23,805 bases of DNA from CAYMST01 sp964393115 (GTDB lineage Bacteria; Bacteroidota; Bacteroidia; Cytophagales; Cyclobacteriaceae). The notes under the pieces were generated by a model. That model did not search any database. It saw only the letters and a program-made list of their open reading frames with translations, and was not told the DNA's origin. This document shows, piece by piece, positions 1 to 7,894 of the stretch. The translations under genes and the position numbers were made by a program. How positions within the stretch are numbered: position 1 is the first letter of the stretch; the number at the start of each line of letters is the position of its first letter. Where the stretch lies: contig CAYMST010000046.1 of the NCBI GenBank assembly GCA_964393115.1, positions 1 through 23,805 on the forward strand. Reading direction: 5' to 3'.

Positions 1-900
1 CGCGACTTGTTTTTGAAGAATGCTTCAAAATCATTGGCTCCTGATATATTGATCACCTGGGGGAAATCGAACATTTCAAAGAATTTAAAATTATATTTAA
101 GAAAAAACTCACCTAAATTGCATTGGCACATTGAAAAAGATACTTTGGTAAGGGATCCATTTCAATCCCTCACACATCACATAAATTACGACCCAACAAG
201 TTTCTTTCGAGCTATAGACCATATAGTAGAAGATGAGAAAAACAATGAATACTTAGCCAATTGGATGGTTATTGATAAAAAAACAAGGAAAAAGCTATGT
301 GAACTTCAGAGCTATGAATTCAATGAATTTTCTGTCTTTTATAAGATCATTGACGTTCTTCCTGAAAGCTGTAACCTTCATTTGGCAAATAGTATGTCTG
401 TGCGCTACGCCAATTTTTTAAACCTTTCCGGCAAATCAGGCATAGAGACTTTTTGTAATCGAGGGACGAGCGGAATCGATGGATCAAACAGTACAGCTTT
501 TGGAGTTGCCCTTTCTTCAGAAAAAACAAACATCCTTATAACGGGTGATGTGTCATTCTTCTATGATCGAAATGCTTTTTGGCATAATTATAAACCTGAA
601 AATCTTTGTATAATTGTGCTTAATAATTCTGGTGGTGGGATATTTGGTATGATACCAGATTCAGCCGGATTACCAGAGTTAGAAGAGTACTTTGAGACAA
701 GACAAACGCTGTCAGCAGAATCGCTGGCAAATGAATTTAATTATGATTTTTGGAGATGTAGCGATAACAATTCCCTTGATCAGTCATTAAACGAAATGCT
801 TTTCCAGTCAAAGACAAAAGGAGTCAAGATACTGGAGGTAACAACGAACAAAGAGGTAAATAAAAATACCTTTAAGAATCTTTTGAAGTCAATTAATTAA
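1..900 (+). CDS. menD: MenD C-terminal part: 2-succinyl-5-enolpyruvyl-6-hydroxy-3-cyclohexene-1-carboxylate synthase (5' truncated by window edge)
   Basis: MenD is a thiamine-diphosphate enzyme that joins isochorismate and 2-oxoglutarate in menaquinone synthesis. The frame is open from base 1 (CGC GAC TTG), so the TTG at 7 is not a real start; about 299 codons of a protein that is usually near 550 residues are present. The visible part holds the cofactor-binding C-terminal domain: NRGTSGIDGS, then GD followed about 26 residues later by NN (the ThDP/metal motif, seen as ITGDVSFFYD and IVLNNSGGGIF). The IFGMIP sequence after the NN is also typical of MenD. menB starts 8 bases after the stop, so the two are almost certainly co-transcribed. 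The N-terminal half lies outside the window and cannot be judged. Confidence 0.93.
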   Translation, partial: RDLFLKNASKSLAPDILITWGKSNISKNLKLYLRKNSPKLHWHIEKDTLVRDPFQSLTHHINYDPTSFFRAIDHIVEDEKNNEYLANWMVIDKKTRKKLCELQSYEFNEFSVFYKIIDVLPESCNLHLANSMSVRYANFLNLSGKSGIETFCNRGTSGIDGSNSTAFGVALSSEKTNILITGDVSFFYDRNAFWHNYKPENLCIIVLNNSGGGIFGMIPDSAGLPELEEYFETRQTLSAESLANEFNYDFWRCSDNNSLDQSLNEMLFQSKTKGVKILEVTTNKEVNKNTFKNLLKSIN

Positions 901-908
901 ACAAAAGC

Positions 909-1730
909 ATGAGCAATATTCAATGGGAAAAGATCAAAGATTATGAGGACATATTGTTTGATCGCCATGATGGAATAGCTAAAATCACCATTAACAGGCC
1001 TAAGGTCTACAATGCTTTTCGTCCTGAAACAAATATTGAGATGATGAATGCCATGGATATTTGTCGTGAGGACAGCTCTATTGGAGTAATTATTCTCACT
1101 GGAATGGGAGAAAAAGCTTTTTGCTCTGGCGGAGACCAGAATGTAAAAGGTACCGGTGGCTATGTAGACGAGCACGGTGTACCAAGATTAAATGTCCTCG
1201 ACTTACATAAGAAAATAAGGGAAATTCCTAAGCCTGTCGTGGCTATGGTCAACGGATACGCTATTGGCGGCGGTCACGTGCTTCATGTAGTATGTGACTT
1301 ATCGATAGCTTCAGAAAATGCGATTTTTGGACAAACTGGCCCTAAAGTCGGAAGTTTCGATGCTGGGTTTGGGTCATCTTACTTAGCAAGGCACGTGGGG
1401 CAAAAGAAGGCAAGAGAAATCTGGTTTTTATGTCAACAATATAGTGCTGTGGAAGCCGAAAATATGGGTTTGGTGAACAAAGTAGTGCCATTGTCTGAGC
1501 TTGAAAAGACAACAGTGGATTGGTGCAAAATCATGCTTCAAAGAAGCCCGATGGCATTAAGAATGATAAAGCGAGGTCTAAATGCCGAACTCGATGGACA
1601 GCGAGGACTAATGGAAATGGCAGGAGATGCTACCTTAATGTACTACCTAATGGAAGAAGCGCAAGAAGGTAAAAACGCCTTTCTAGAGAAAAGAACTCCG
1701 GATTTTCAAAAATTCCCTAAGTTTCCTTAA
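909..1730 (+). CDS. menB: 1,4-dihydroxy-2-naphthoyl-CoA synthase (MenB)
   Basis: MenB is a crotonase-fold enzyme that closes the second ring of the menaquinone head group, turning o-succinylbenzoyl-CoA into 1,4-dihydroxy-2-naphthoyl-CoA in the cytosol. The 273-residue product has the usual length. Clear family motifs are CSGGDQ near residue 73, the oxyanion-hole region NGYAIGGGH near 115, and SFDAGFGSSYLAR followed by KKAREIWFLC, which is nearly diagnostic of MenB among crotonases. The start ATG follows the menD stop by 8 bases, so it is in the same operon as menD. No clear terminator follows; the next 286 bases are non-coding apart from a short 6-bp inverted repeat. Confidence 0.97.
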   Translation: MSNIQWEKIKDYEDILFDRHDGIAKITINRPKVYNAFRPETNIEMMNAMDICREDSSIGVIILTGMGEKAFCSGGDQNVKGTGGYVDEHGVPRLNVLDLHKKIREIPKPVVAMVNGYAIGGGHVLHVVCDLSIASENAIFGQTGPKVGSFDAGFGSSYLARHVGQKKAREIWFLCQQYSAVEAENMGLVNKVVPLSELEKTTVDWCKIMLQRSPMALRMIKRGLNAELDGQRGLMEMAGDATLMYYLMEEAQEGKNAFLEKRTPDFQKFPKFP

Positions 1731-2016
1731 ATCTTTTTAGACCTGATATTCGTATTAATGTATTTATGATGAAGTCAATTATCAATTAGACCTAAAGAAT
1801 CATGCTAGGACAGCTGATTGTTACTTTAATAGGATAGCTAATTTCAAAAGTTAAAATGCTATTTGATATGTTTCGGAGTAATACTTACATGGTGATAACC
1901 AACGTACCAACTATTGATAGTTAGGCATATCATAGTTTAAGAGTATTTTTTTTTTGAATGGCTTAGATATTAGATAACAATTCAACAACTTAGAGTAAAT
2001 ATTGTAGATAACGGTT

Positions 2017-2472
2017 ATGATGTTAGAAAACAAGATCTCACTGGAGATCAACGACGATGAGATCAAAGAGATTACCGAAGCAGTACGGGTACTCAAAGAA
2101 AAGCTCGAACCAAAACTTGTGAAGCTAACTCCTGATGAGCGTAAAGAGTTAATTAGACTATCAGGTAAGGCCATTGATTTTGTATATCTGGCATACGACT
2201 TCGCTAAAGATAATCCAACGCTTGTTCCTGGATATCTTGAGGTTCCAGAAATGAAAAAGGATATGGATGCAGTCAATAAATTAAATGACATACTAGCACC
2301 TTTAGAGCAATTATGTACACTAATTGATGACTCCATATCTTTGGCAGGTAGCGAAGCTTACATTGCTGCGTTGGCTTTCTTTACAGCTGTTAAGGGTGCG
2401 GCTAAGATGAACATCCCAGGAGCAGAAGAGATTCATGAAAAATTAAGGGATCAAAGGTTTCCTTCTAAATAA
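2017..2472 (+). CDS. Hypothetical protein, 151 residues
   Basis: I do not recognise this protein. It is soluble-looking, with no signal peptide or clear membrane segment, and is rich in Lys, Glu, Asp and Leu. The first 60 residues look helical and highly charged (an NDDEIKEITEAVRVLKEKLEP-like stretch is followed by LTPDERKELIRLSGKAID). The C-terminal third is more hydrophobic (YIAALAFFTAVKGAAK), consistent with a small helical bundle. Two adjacent ATG codons (2017 and 2020) could each start it. Codon use resembles the neighbours and a terminator follows immediately, so it looks like a real single gene. It sits between menB and menE, where a menaquinone gene would usually be expected, but nothing in it suggests an enzyme. 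Confidence 0.7.
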   Translation: MMLENKISLEINDDEIKEITEAVRVLKEKLEPKLVKLTPDERKELIRLSGKAIDFVYLAYDFAKDNPTLVPGYLEVPEMKKDMDAVNKLNDILAPLEQLCTLIDDSISLAGSEAYIAALAFFTAVKGAAKMNIPGAEEIHEKLRDQRFPSK

Positions 2473-2475
2473 TTA

Positions 2476-2527
2476 TTATCCCCACCTCTTACGGTGACAC
2501 TCGTTTAGAGGTGGTAATTATTTTTTC
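2476..2527 (+). terminator. Rho-independent terminator after the 151-residue gene
   Basis: An 8-bp perfect stem (CCACCTCT at 2482-2489 with AGAGGTGG at 2507-2514) is followed by TAATTATTTTTT. The 17-base loop contains a further possible ACG/CGT pairing. It begins within ten bases of the 2472 stop codon, so it would end transcription from the menD-menB side before menE. Confidence 0.8.
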
Positions 2528-2607
2528 CCTCCTACCATTTTGTAGACACAACCAGAACTTACTTATCTTTTCACGTAGACAATTGCTAATTCATTCCTAT
2601 CGCGTGC

Positions 2608-3126
2608 ATGAGCCATTTAAATAGAGCTTTGTCAATCACACTTTTGTATCTATTGTTAGGATGTGTGACTGAAAATCCTAATCTTACCGGTCTATGGAAT
2701 GCAACAAACTATCTGCAATACATAAGTGATACTATAGTAGTCGTTTTTGATAGTGAGAGAAATATTGATCTTCTAACTGTGAAAACGGATTCTGGTATGA
2801 TAGTTATTTCTGCTGCCAGCGATTCAGTTATATCTGTTAACCAATCCAAAGCAACCGATGTACTCCATTTCGAATATGATGATGATACTCATGGTATTTT
2901 ATCCATCTACGAGCTAAACCCACCATATCAAAATTTAGATGAGGATATCAGGTATACCGCCAAAAACTATAACTTCTTTACATTTTCGGAAAACCAAAAT
3001 CACTACCTGGTGATTGATCACCAATTCAATCCATTTGGTAGAAGCTTGGATACGATAAGTTATGATATTGTCTCGGATAGGCTTTTGATACTGGCTGAGG
3101 ATACGCTTATGCGCATTAAAAGTTGA
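2608..3126 (+). CDS. Predicted lipoprotein of unknown function
   Basis: The 172-residue product begins with a classic type II signal: a basic or polar start, a hydrophobic run (residues 8-17), and a lipobox LLGC with Cys19 as the acylation site. The mature protein has no further membrane segment. The early NPNLTGLWNATNY stretch resembles the start of beta-rich lipocalin-like lipoproteins (a G-x-W motif), and the rest alternates hydrophobic and polar residues as in beta sheets. That fold suggestion is inference. No enzymatic motif is visible. It is likely anchored in the periplasm or on the outer membrane. It lies between a terminator and the 34-bp repeat, and is probably its own transcription unit. 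Confidence 0.72.
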   Translation: MSHLNRALSITLLYLLLGCVTENPNLTGLWNATNYLQYISDTIVVVFDSERNIDLLTVKTDSGMIVISAASDSVISVNQSKATDVLHFEYDDDTHGILSIYELNPPYQNLDEDIRYTAKNYNFFTFSENQNHYLVIDHQFNPFGRSLDTISYDIVSDRLLILAEDTLMRIKS

Positions 3127-3177
3127 TTTCTCTACTGGTTGATTAAATTGTCCTGACGGGTGAAGTTTCGAACTATT

Positions 3178-3211
3178 ATGGAATCTATAAGATAATTACA
3201 CAAAAGAGTTG
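3178..3211 (+). repeat. 34-bp dispersed repeat, copy A
   Basis: This stretch matches 21460-21493 at 31 of 34 positions (differences at positions 14, 16 and 23), in the same orientation; weaker similarity seems to extend a few bases further. Both copies begin ATGGAATCTATAA and end CAAAAGAGTTG. Copy A lies in the gap upstream of menE and does not form an open reading frame there (a TAA appears at the sixth codon). Confidence 0.75.
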
Positions 3212-3311
3212 ATTTGAACGGCAAACTGCTAGATTATATATCAGCTATCACCATTAACCTGTCGTATCCGGCCATCTAGACATATATTTGAGCAACCCTA
3301 AGTATTGCGCT

Positions 3312-4394
3312 ATGCAGATTTTCTTTGACGAAAGAGAGATAGAACTTTCAAAGAATAATGATATTTCATTTTCCCAAGTAGCTTCTGAGTACCGAGAGGA
3401 AACCAATGTTATTACTGCTTGGTTATCAGGTCAAGAGGAGTTCTCCTTTCAGACTTCTGGTTCAACAGGTACACCGAAAATCATCATGCATCAGCGCATG
3501 GATATTATTAAAAGTATTCAGAGCACTGCTCATGCCCTTTCTCTTGATGAAAATCATACCTTTTTATGTTGTATAAATAGTCGTTTCATAGGTGGTTTTA
3601 TGATGATAGCCAGAGCACTAGAGCTTCATTCGAACCTTATCATTACCAAGCCAAAGGCAAATCCAGTAAATAAAATCAATAAACCAATTGACTTCATAGC
3701 GTTAGTCCCCTATCAATTGGAAAAAATTATTGAAGATGGCGATTTTCAAAAAATCGCTAAGTCCAAAATAATACTTGGTGGTGCTCCTATGTCAAAGGAG
3801 TTACTAGACAAGTGCAAACAACTAAAGGCACCACATGTATATCAGACATATGGAATGACAGAGACCATTTCTCATATCGCCTTAAAAAAGATTGATTCTG
3901 ACAACCAAAACGAAGAATATAGGGTCCTTGAAGCCTTTTCTGTAACCGAAGATGCTCGTGGATGCCTTCTAGTTGACACCCCTTTTTCATTCGGAGCTGT
4001 GCATACCAATGATCTCGTTAAGATAACGAGTCCGGATAATTTCCTTTGGAAAGGTCGATATGATAATGTGATTAATTCTGGTGGAGTCAAAATATCTCCA
4101 GAAATCATTGAACCCCAGATTGGTGATCTACTACTGAAGTGTAATTTGAAAAATGATTTTTTTGTTGGCGGAGTAAGAGACCCAAAACTTGGTCAAAGAC
4201 TTACGTTGTTTTTGGAAGGAGAAATATCAAACTCTAAAAAATTAGAAATCATTCAAGAATTTCAAACTTCATTCTCTAAATATCATGTACCCAAACAAAT
4301 TATTTGCGTCGAGAACTTTAGCAGAACTCCAACTGGTAAAATCAATAGAAAGTTATCATCAAATAATGAAGTGGTTATTTCCTTAAATCAATGA
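3312..4394 (+). CDS. menE: o-succinylbenzoate-CoA ligase (MenE), short Bacteroidota type
   Basis: MenE is an adenylate-forming (ANL) enzyme that activates o-succinylbenzoate to its CoA thioester, the substrate pathway step just before MenB. Motifs are in order: the P-loop TSGSTGTPK, YGMTE, the hinge region WKGRYDNVINSGGVKI, and the C-terminal catalytic-lysine motif TPTGKINRK. At about 360 residues it is shorter than enterobacterial MenE, as is normal in Bacteroidota. I prefer the ATG at 3312; a TTG at 3288 in the same frame would add eight residues with no supporting signal. Its separation from menB by two other genes suggests its own promoter. General acyl-CoA synthetase activity is the alternative, but the men context makes MenE likely. 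Confidence 0.88.
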   Translation: MQIFFDEREIELSKNNDISFSQVASEYREETNVITAWLSGQEEFSFQTSGSTGTPKIIMHQRMDIIKSIQSTAHALSLDENHTFLCCINSRFIGGFMMIARALELHSNLIITKPKANPVNKINKPIDFIALVPYQLEKIIEDGDFQKIAKSKIILGGAPMSKELLDKCKQLKAPHVYQTYGMTETISHIALKKIDSDNQNEEYRVLEAFSVTEDARGCLLVDTPFSFGAVHTNDLVKITSPDNFLWKGRYDNVINSGGVKISPEIIEPQIGDLLLKCNLKNDFFVGGVRDPKLGQRLTLFLEGEISNSKKLEIIQEFQTSFSKYHVPKQIICVENFSRTPTGKINRKLSSNNEVVISLNQ

Positions 4395-4431
4395 TTCATT
4401 GAATAAAAAACCTCTTTGTTCAACAACAAGC

Positions 4432-4471
4432 AAAAAACCGCTTAAAAAGTATAGTTATTTTGCGTTTTTTT
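4432..4471 (+). terminator. Probable terminator after menE
   Basis: AAAAAACCGC (4432-4441) can pair with GCGTTTTTT (4462-4470) with one bulged C, and the right arm merges into a run of seven T. The interior is AT-rich and may pair further. The position, 40-75 bases after the menE stop, fits transcription termination. Confidence 0.5.
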
Positions 4472-4521
4472 CATTAATTTCCTAGGGATTAATTTATTCA
4501 ACTTCATAATTCCTAAAACTC

Positions 4522-4791
4522 ATGAATAAGCGACATATCATTAAGAGCTATAAGAATTTACCATTCGAAATGAAGCGATCTTTAAGAAATAAGTATCCGG
4601 ATGGTTTTGGTAAAAATGTCCAACGAATACCAAGTGCAAATGGAACCGTTTACTATGCGTTACCACATGAAACCGATGACGCTAGTTATTTAATCAAACT
4701 CACGCTCTCCCAAATAGAAAATGCAGATGTGGATGAAGATGATTTTAATGAGAAAATAGAATCCATAGATATAGTAGATACCATAGACTAG
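4522..4791 (+). CDS. Small conserved hypothetical protein (89 residues, acidic tail)
   Basis: This is a small soluble protein with a basic N-terminal half (KRHIIKSYKNLP, then KYPDGFG and VQRI) and a strongly acidic C-terminal tail of about 25 residues rich in Asp and Glu. The KYPDGF...RI and YLIKL elements remind me of a family of short proteins common in Bacteroidota whose function is not established; that recognition is from memory and not checked. There is no signal peptide, membrane segment or catalytic motif. It is flanked by the menE terminator and a 131-base gap, so it is probably transcribed alone. The charge split could suit nucleic-acid or protein binding, but this is speculation. 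Confidence 0.7.
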   Translation: MNKRHIIKSYKNLPFEMKRSLRNKYPDGFGKNVQRIPSANGTVYYALPHETDDASYLIKLTLSQIENADVDEDDFNEKIESIDIVDTID

Positions 4792-4859
4792 TGTTTGGAT
4801 TTTTTTAAGATCAAACGAGTCTTAGCAAACCTAACATACTAGCTGAGCCGATTTATTCA

Positions 4860-4883
4860 TGAGCAGTAAGGAGCATTTGCTCA
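4860..4883. promoter_or_regulatory. Inverted repeat upstream of the short-chain dehydrogenase gene
   Basis: TGAGCA (4860-4865) and TGCTCA (4878-4883) form a perfect 6-bp inverted repeat with a 12-base spacer; an overlapping alternative, GAGCA-TT-TGCTC, pairs at 4871-4882. It lies 118 bases before the preferred start of the next gene and could be an operator or just chance. Confidence 0.25.
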
Positions 4884-5000
4884 CAAGCAAAATTCCAGAT
4901 CACCTTACACGATAGATATCACTTGAATGAAAAGTCAATAAATCTATGCTTGAATACTGCTATGTCCTTTAGCTTAGCAGCTTATTCGAATGGATGGATC

Positions 5001-5846
5001 ATGACTCTAAAGGGATATGTATTAATCACAGGAGTTTCTACTGGCATTGGAAATAGCCTAGCAAAGACTTTTGTTAAGGAGGGTTACTTTGTTTTTGGAA
5101 GCGTACGTAGTGCAGAGGATGCAAAAAGCGTTGAACTCGAAATTCCAGGTAATTTCGCCCCACTAATTTTTGACGTTACGAGTAAAGATCAAATTCAAGA
5201 GGCATTGCATACCGTATCAAGTATTTGTGGCGATAATGGGCTCAATGGACTCGTCAATAATTCGGGTATTGCAATTGGTGGCCCATTAGAACTTATGGAA
5301 ATGGACGAAATCAAGCATCATTTCGAAGTCAATGTTTTTGGTCTTATTCAGGTGACAAAACTGTTCTTGCCGCTAATTAAAAAAGCCAGTGGTATAAGAC
5401 GCATCATTAATGTAGGATCGGTTTCTGGCCAAGTGACGGCTCCGTTCATTGGTCCATACGTGGCTTCAAAACACGCATTAGAGGGGCTTTCGGGCTCTTG
5501 GCGTAAAGAACTGATGTTATTTGACATAGACATGATTCTCATAGGGCCAGGTTCTGTAAGGACTCCCATTTGGAACAAGGGAAAATCGAAAACCGACTAT
5601 GCAGACTCAGCATATGCAAAATCATTCACGAAGTTCGCTAAATATGTAGAGCAATCAGGAGCAAGAGGTGAAGATGTGAACAAGCTATCACGCCAAATTT
5701 TACAAGTATTTACAGTTAGAAAACCACGAACAAGATATGCTTTCGTAAAGGGTAAGTTAACGCATTGGCTTATACCCAAATGGCTTCCGGCAAGTTATTA
5801 TGACCACATAGTGGGTAAAATACTTGGGTTGAATAGCAACAAATAA
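5001..5846 (+). CDS. Short-chain dehydrogenase/reductase (SDR), classical type
   Basis: This is an NAD(P)-dependent oxidoreductase of the classical SDR family; the substrate is unknown. From the ATG at 5001 the protein is 281 residues. It opens with the Rossmann motif ITGVSTGIG (T-G-x-x-x-G-I-G), then shows DVT, NNSG (the usual NNAG), the catalytic serine in NVGSVSG, and the YxxxK pair in YVASK. The PG motif after strand six (GPGSVRTPIW) is present. A TTG at 4923 would add 26 residues ahead of the Rossmann strand, which is atypical, so I reject it. The overall pattern resembles retinol-dehydrogenase or 17-beta-hydroxysteroid-type SDRs that act on hydrophobic alcohols, but this is only a resemblance. 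Confidence 0.9.
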   Translation: MTLKGYVLITGVSTGIGNSLAKTFVKEGYFVFGSVRSAEDAKSVELEIPGNFAPLIFDVTSKDQIQEALHTVSSICGDNGLNGLVNNSGIAIGGPLELMEMDEIKHHFEVNVFGLIQVTKLFLPLIKKASGIRRIINVGSVSGQVTAPFIGPYVASKHALEGLSGSWRKELMLFDIDMILIGPGSVRTPIWNKGKSKTDYADSAYAKSFTKFAKYVEQSGARGEDVNKLSRQILQVFTVRKPRTRYAFVKGKLTHWLIPKWLPASYYDHIVGKILGLNSNK

Positions 5847-6022
5847 CGAGTGGCTAGATCTTCCCCTTAGGCTTCTAGGCTTGTATCTGGCCAAAAAACA
5901 TGTGTATACTAATAAATGATATTGGCTTGGTTTAGGTTATTGGTAAAGAAAGTTTTATCCTAAGTTTTCACGATCATGTCATATTATTTTAAGAATTGAA
6001 TAAATTCGAATAAAACTTAATT

Positions 6023-6403
6023 ATGACTGTACAAGAAGTAGCCAACCGATTGGTAGAATTATGTCGCATAGGTGATTTTGAAACCGCCTTAAAAGAATTA
6101 TACTCAGACAACATTAAGAGCATTGAGGTACCCGGGTCTCCAGCTCCTAATATTGAGGGAATGGAGGCTAAAATTGAAAAATCAAAACACTTCCAGGATT
6201 CCGTAGAAGCATTTCATAGCAATGAAATTTCTGAGCCTTTAGTAGCAGATTCCTTCTTTTCGATAACCATGAAAATGGAAGTAACCTTTAAAGGTGCAGG
6301 AAGAGTAACCATGGAAGAGGTGTGTGTATATGAGGTGCGGGATGGTAAAATCGTCCTAGAACAGTTTTTCTTTACCCCTGACCCTGTACCCAGTGCAAGC
6401 TAA
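6023..6403 (+). CDS. SnoaL-like / NTF2-fold protein
   Basis: The 126-residue product fits the small NTF2-like fold in length and layout: N-terminal helices with a VANRLVELCRIGDFETALKEL pattern, a region predicting the family's Y-S-x-N and P-x-x-x-G elements (YSDNIKSIEVPGS, then NIEGMEA), and alternating strands ending in YEVRDGKIVLEQFF. Proteins of this family include polyketide cyclases, isomerases and many unassigned binding proteins, so no reaction can be given. No signal peptide is present. It is preceded by 176 non-coding bases and followed by a strong terminator, so it appears to be transcribed alone. Confidence 0.82.
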   Translation: MTVQEVANRLVELCRIGDFETALKELYSDNIKSIEVPGSPAPNIEGMEAKIEKSKHFQDSVEAFHSNEISEPLVADSFFSITMKMEVTFKGAGRVTMEEVCVYEVRDGKIVLEQFFFTPDPVPSAS

Positions 6404-6415
6404 ATTATAGAAGGA

Positions 6416-6457
6416 AAGCCTTGAGGATAGGCATCTTCACCCTTAAGGCTTAATTTT
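6416..6457 (+). terminator. Terminator between the SnoaL-like gene and the convergent MATE gene
   Basis: AAGCCTTGAGG (6416-6426) pairs with CCTTAAGGCTT (6441-6451), an 11-bp stem with one G-U pair and a 14-base loop, followed by AATTTTTT. The right arm overlaps the stop codon of the MATE gene on the other strand. The T run serves the plus-strand gene; the minus side has no comparable run. Confidence 0.8.
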
Positions 6458-7807
6458 TTCTGCTAAAAGAGTTTTTGAAATCCTTTTGTAATAGGCATAA
6501 GAAATTATTCCGCCTAGGGCATACATAACCGCAAGACTGGCAAAAATCCAAAAAACCCCATATCCATTTAGTAAGAGTAGAAGAGGAATTCCAATCCCTA
6601 TGGTCTGAATAACAATAAGCCAAGATGCTGTTAGTGGTTTATTTAGAGTATTGAGTGTGCTATTAATAATCTGTACTACGCCTTCAAACCCCAGACTGAT
6701 GGGTATTACGTGTAAAAAAACTACTGTTATTTCAATCACTTTTGGATCACCCGAAAAAACGCTAGCCAAAGGCTCTGCAACCAAGAACATGACGCCATAC
6801 ATGATAAACCCGTAGACAACAGAAAACTGACTCGTTCTGTCAACAGCTGTTGTTATTCTAGTCTGTTTCCCAGCACCATAATTTTGACCTACAAAAGGTC
6901 CCATAGAAGACGAAATAGCTACTAGAAAGGCGAAAATTAAAAATTCGATTCTACTACCAACACCGTAGGCAGCTACAGCACTTTCTCCATAATTTGCCAA
7001 AACAGCTGTAACAACACCAGTAGCTAGCGGAGTTACCAATCTAGAAAGACCCGAAGGAAGCCCTATGAACAATATAGCTTTCCAGCAACCCCAAATGACT
7101 CTTCTGGTAGGAAAAGAGACCAGGATAAGTTTTTCTCTGAAGTATAAAATGTAGAGTGATAATATTAGCGTCAAGACTCTCGAAATCGCCGTTGCGATTG
7201 CTGCTCCTTTAAGTCCTAAAGCGGGGAATGGACCATAGCCAAAAATCAACAATGGATCCAGTATCGCATTTGTAATCACCGCGAACATCATAATCAGACT
7301 AGGCGTTCTAGCGTCGCCTGTAGACCTTATCGCACTATTGCCAACAAATGGAACGATGACAAAAAAAATAGCAAGAAACCATATGGTCATATACTCTAGA
7401 ATGTATGGTATGGTCTCCTCACCTGCCCCTAATAGAAGAAAGATGTCTTTTTGAAATAAAAGACCTAATGAGATGAAAAGTGCTCCAATTGCCAGAGCTA
7501 AGATCAGACTGTCGGTCGTTTCTCGGGCTGCTTTCGCCCTATCTCCTTTACCGATAGATTTTGAAATGAGTGCAGTAGCTCCTATTCCTATACCTTGAAT
7601 AAGGCTGAAGATAACCATTACGACGGGAAAGGTGAAGCTAAGGGCTGCCAACTCTACACTGCCTAACTTACCCACGAAGTAGGTATCTATGAGATTAAAG
7701 GCCACGAAGCTTAGCATACCAAAAAACATCGGAATGGTAAGTCTTATGAGGCTTTTATTTATGGAACCTTCGGTTAAGTTTCCTTTATTAGATTTTTGAT
7801 CAGCCAC
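6443..7807 (-). CDS. MATE family multidrug/metabolite exporter
   Basis: This 454-residue membrane protein has about twelve hydrophobic segments arranged as two similar halves, the length and layout of MATE (NorM/DinF-like) cation-coupled antiporters in the inner membrane. Family-like segments include the N-terminal LIRLTIPMFFGMLSF with DTYFVGKLG, QGIGIGATALIS, and in the second half a matching P-S-G-L-S-R loop and GQNYGAGK. The frame begins at a GTG (7805-7807); the first internal ATG falls inside the first membrane helix, so GTG is preferred. It is 87 bases downstream of the SpoIIE-type phosphatase gene on the same strand and may or may not share its transcript. Substrate cannot be predicted. 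Confidence 0.93.
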   Translation of the reverse strand: MADQKSNKGNLTEGSINKSLIRLTIPMFFGMLSFVAFNLIDTYFVGKLGSVELAALSFTFPVVMVIFSLIQGIGIGATALISKSIGKGDRAKAARETTDSLILALAIGALFISLGLLFQKDIFLLLGAGEETIPYILEYMTIWFLAIFFVIVPFVGNSAIRSTGDARTPSLIMMFAVITNAILDPLLIFGYGPFPALGLKGAAIATAISRVLTLILSLYILYFREKLILVSFPTRRVIWGCWKAILFIGLPSGLSRLVTPLATGVVTAVLANYGESAVAAYGVGSRIEFLIFAFLVAISSSMGPFVGQNYGAGKQTRITTAVDRTSQFSVVYGFIMYGVMFLVAEPLASVFSGDPKVIEITVVFLHVIPISLGFEGVVQIINSTLNTLNKPLTASWLIVIQTIGIGIPLLLLLNGYGVFWIFASLAVMYALGGIISYAYYKRISKTLLAEKIKP

Positions 7808-7894
7808 GACGTGAATTAATGGTGTTTACAACTAAGCAGTAAAGCTCATTGCGCTTCCTTCCGTCGAAGTTAACCCAAATAGTATTCTACTTAA

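Noticed and set aside
1911..2336. 141-codon minus-strand frame overlapping the 151-residue gene
   Set aside because: It is a Ser-rich antisense shadow of the plus-strand gene, which has better codon use, a proper terminator and a natural amino-acid balance.
4923..5000. N-terminal extension of the short-chain dehydrogenase from the TTG at 4923
   Set aside because: Classical SDRs begin only a few residues before the Rossmann strand; the ATG at 5001 fits that and the extension has no signal-peptide pattern.
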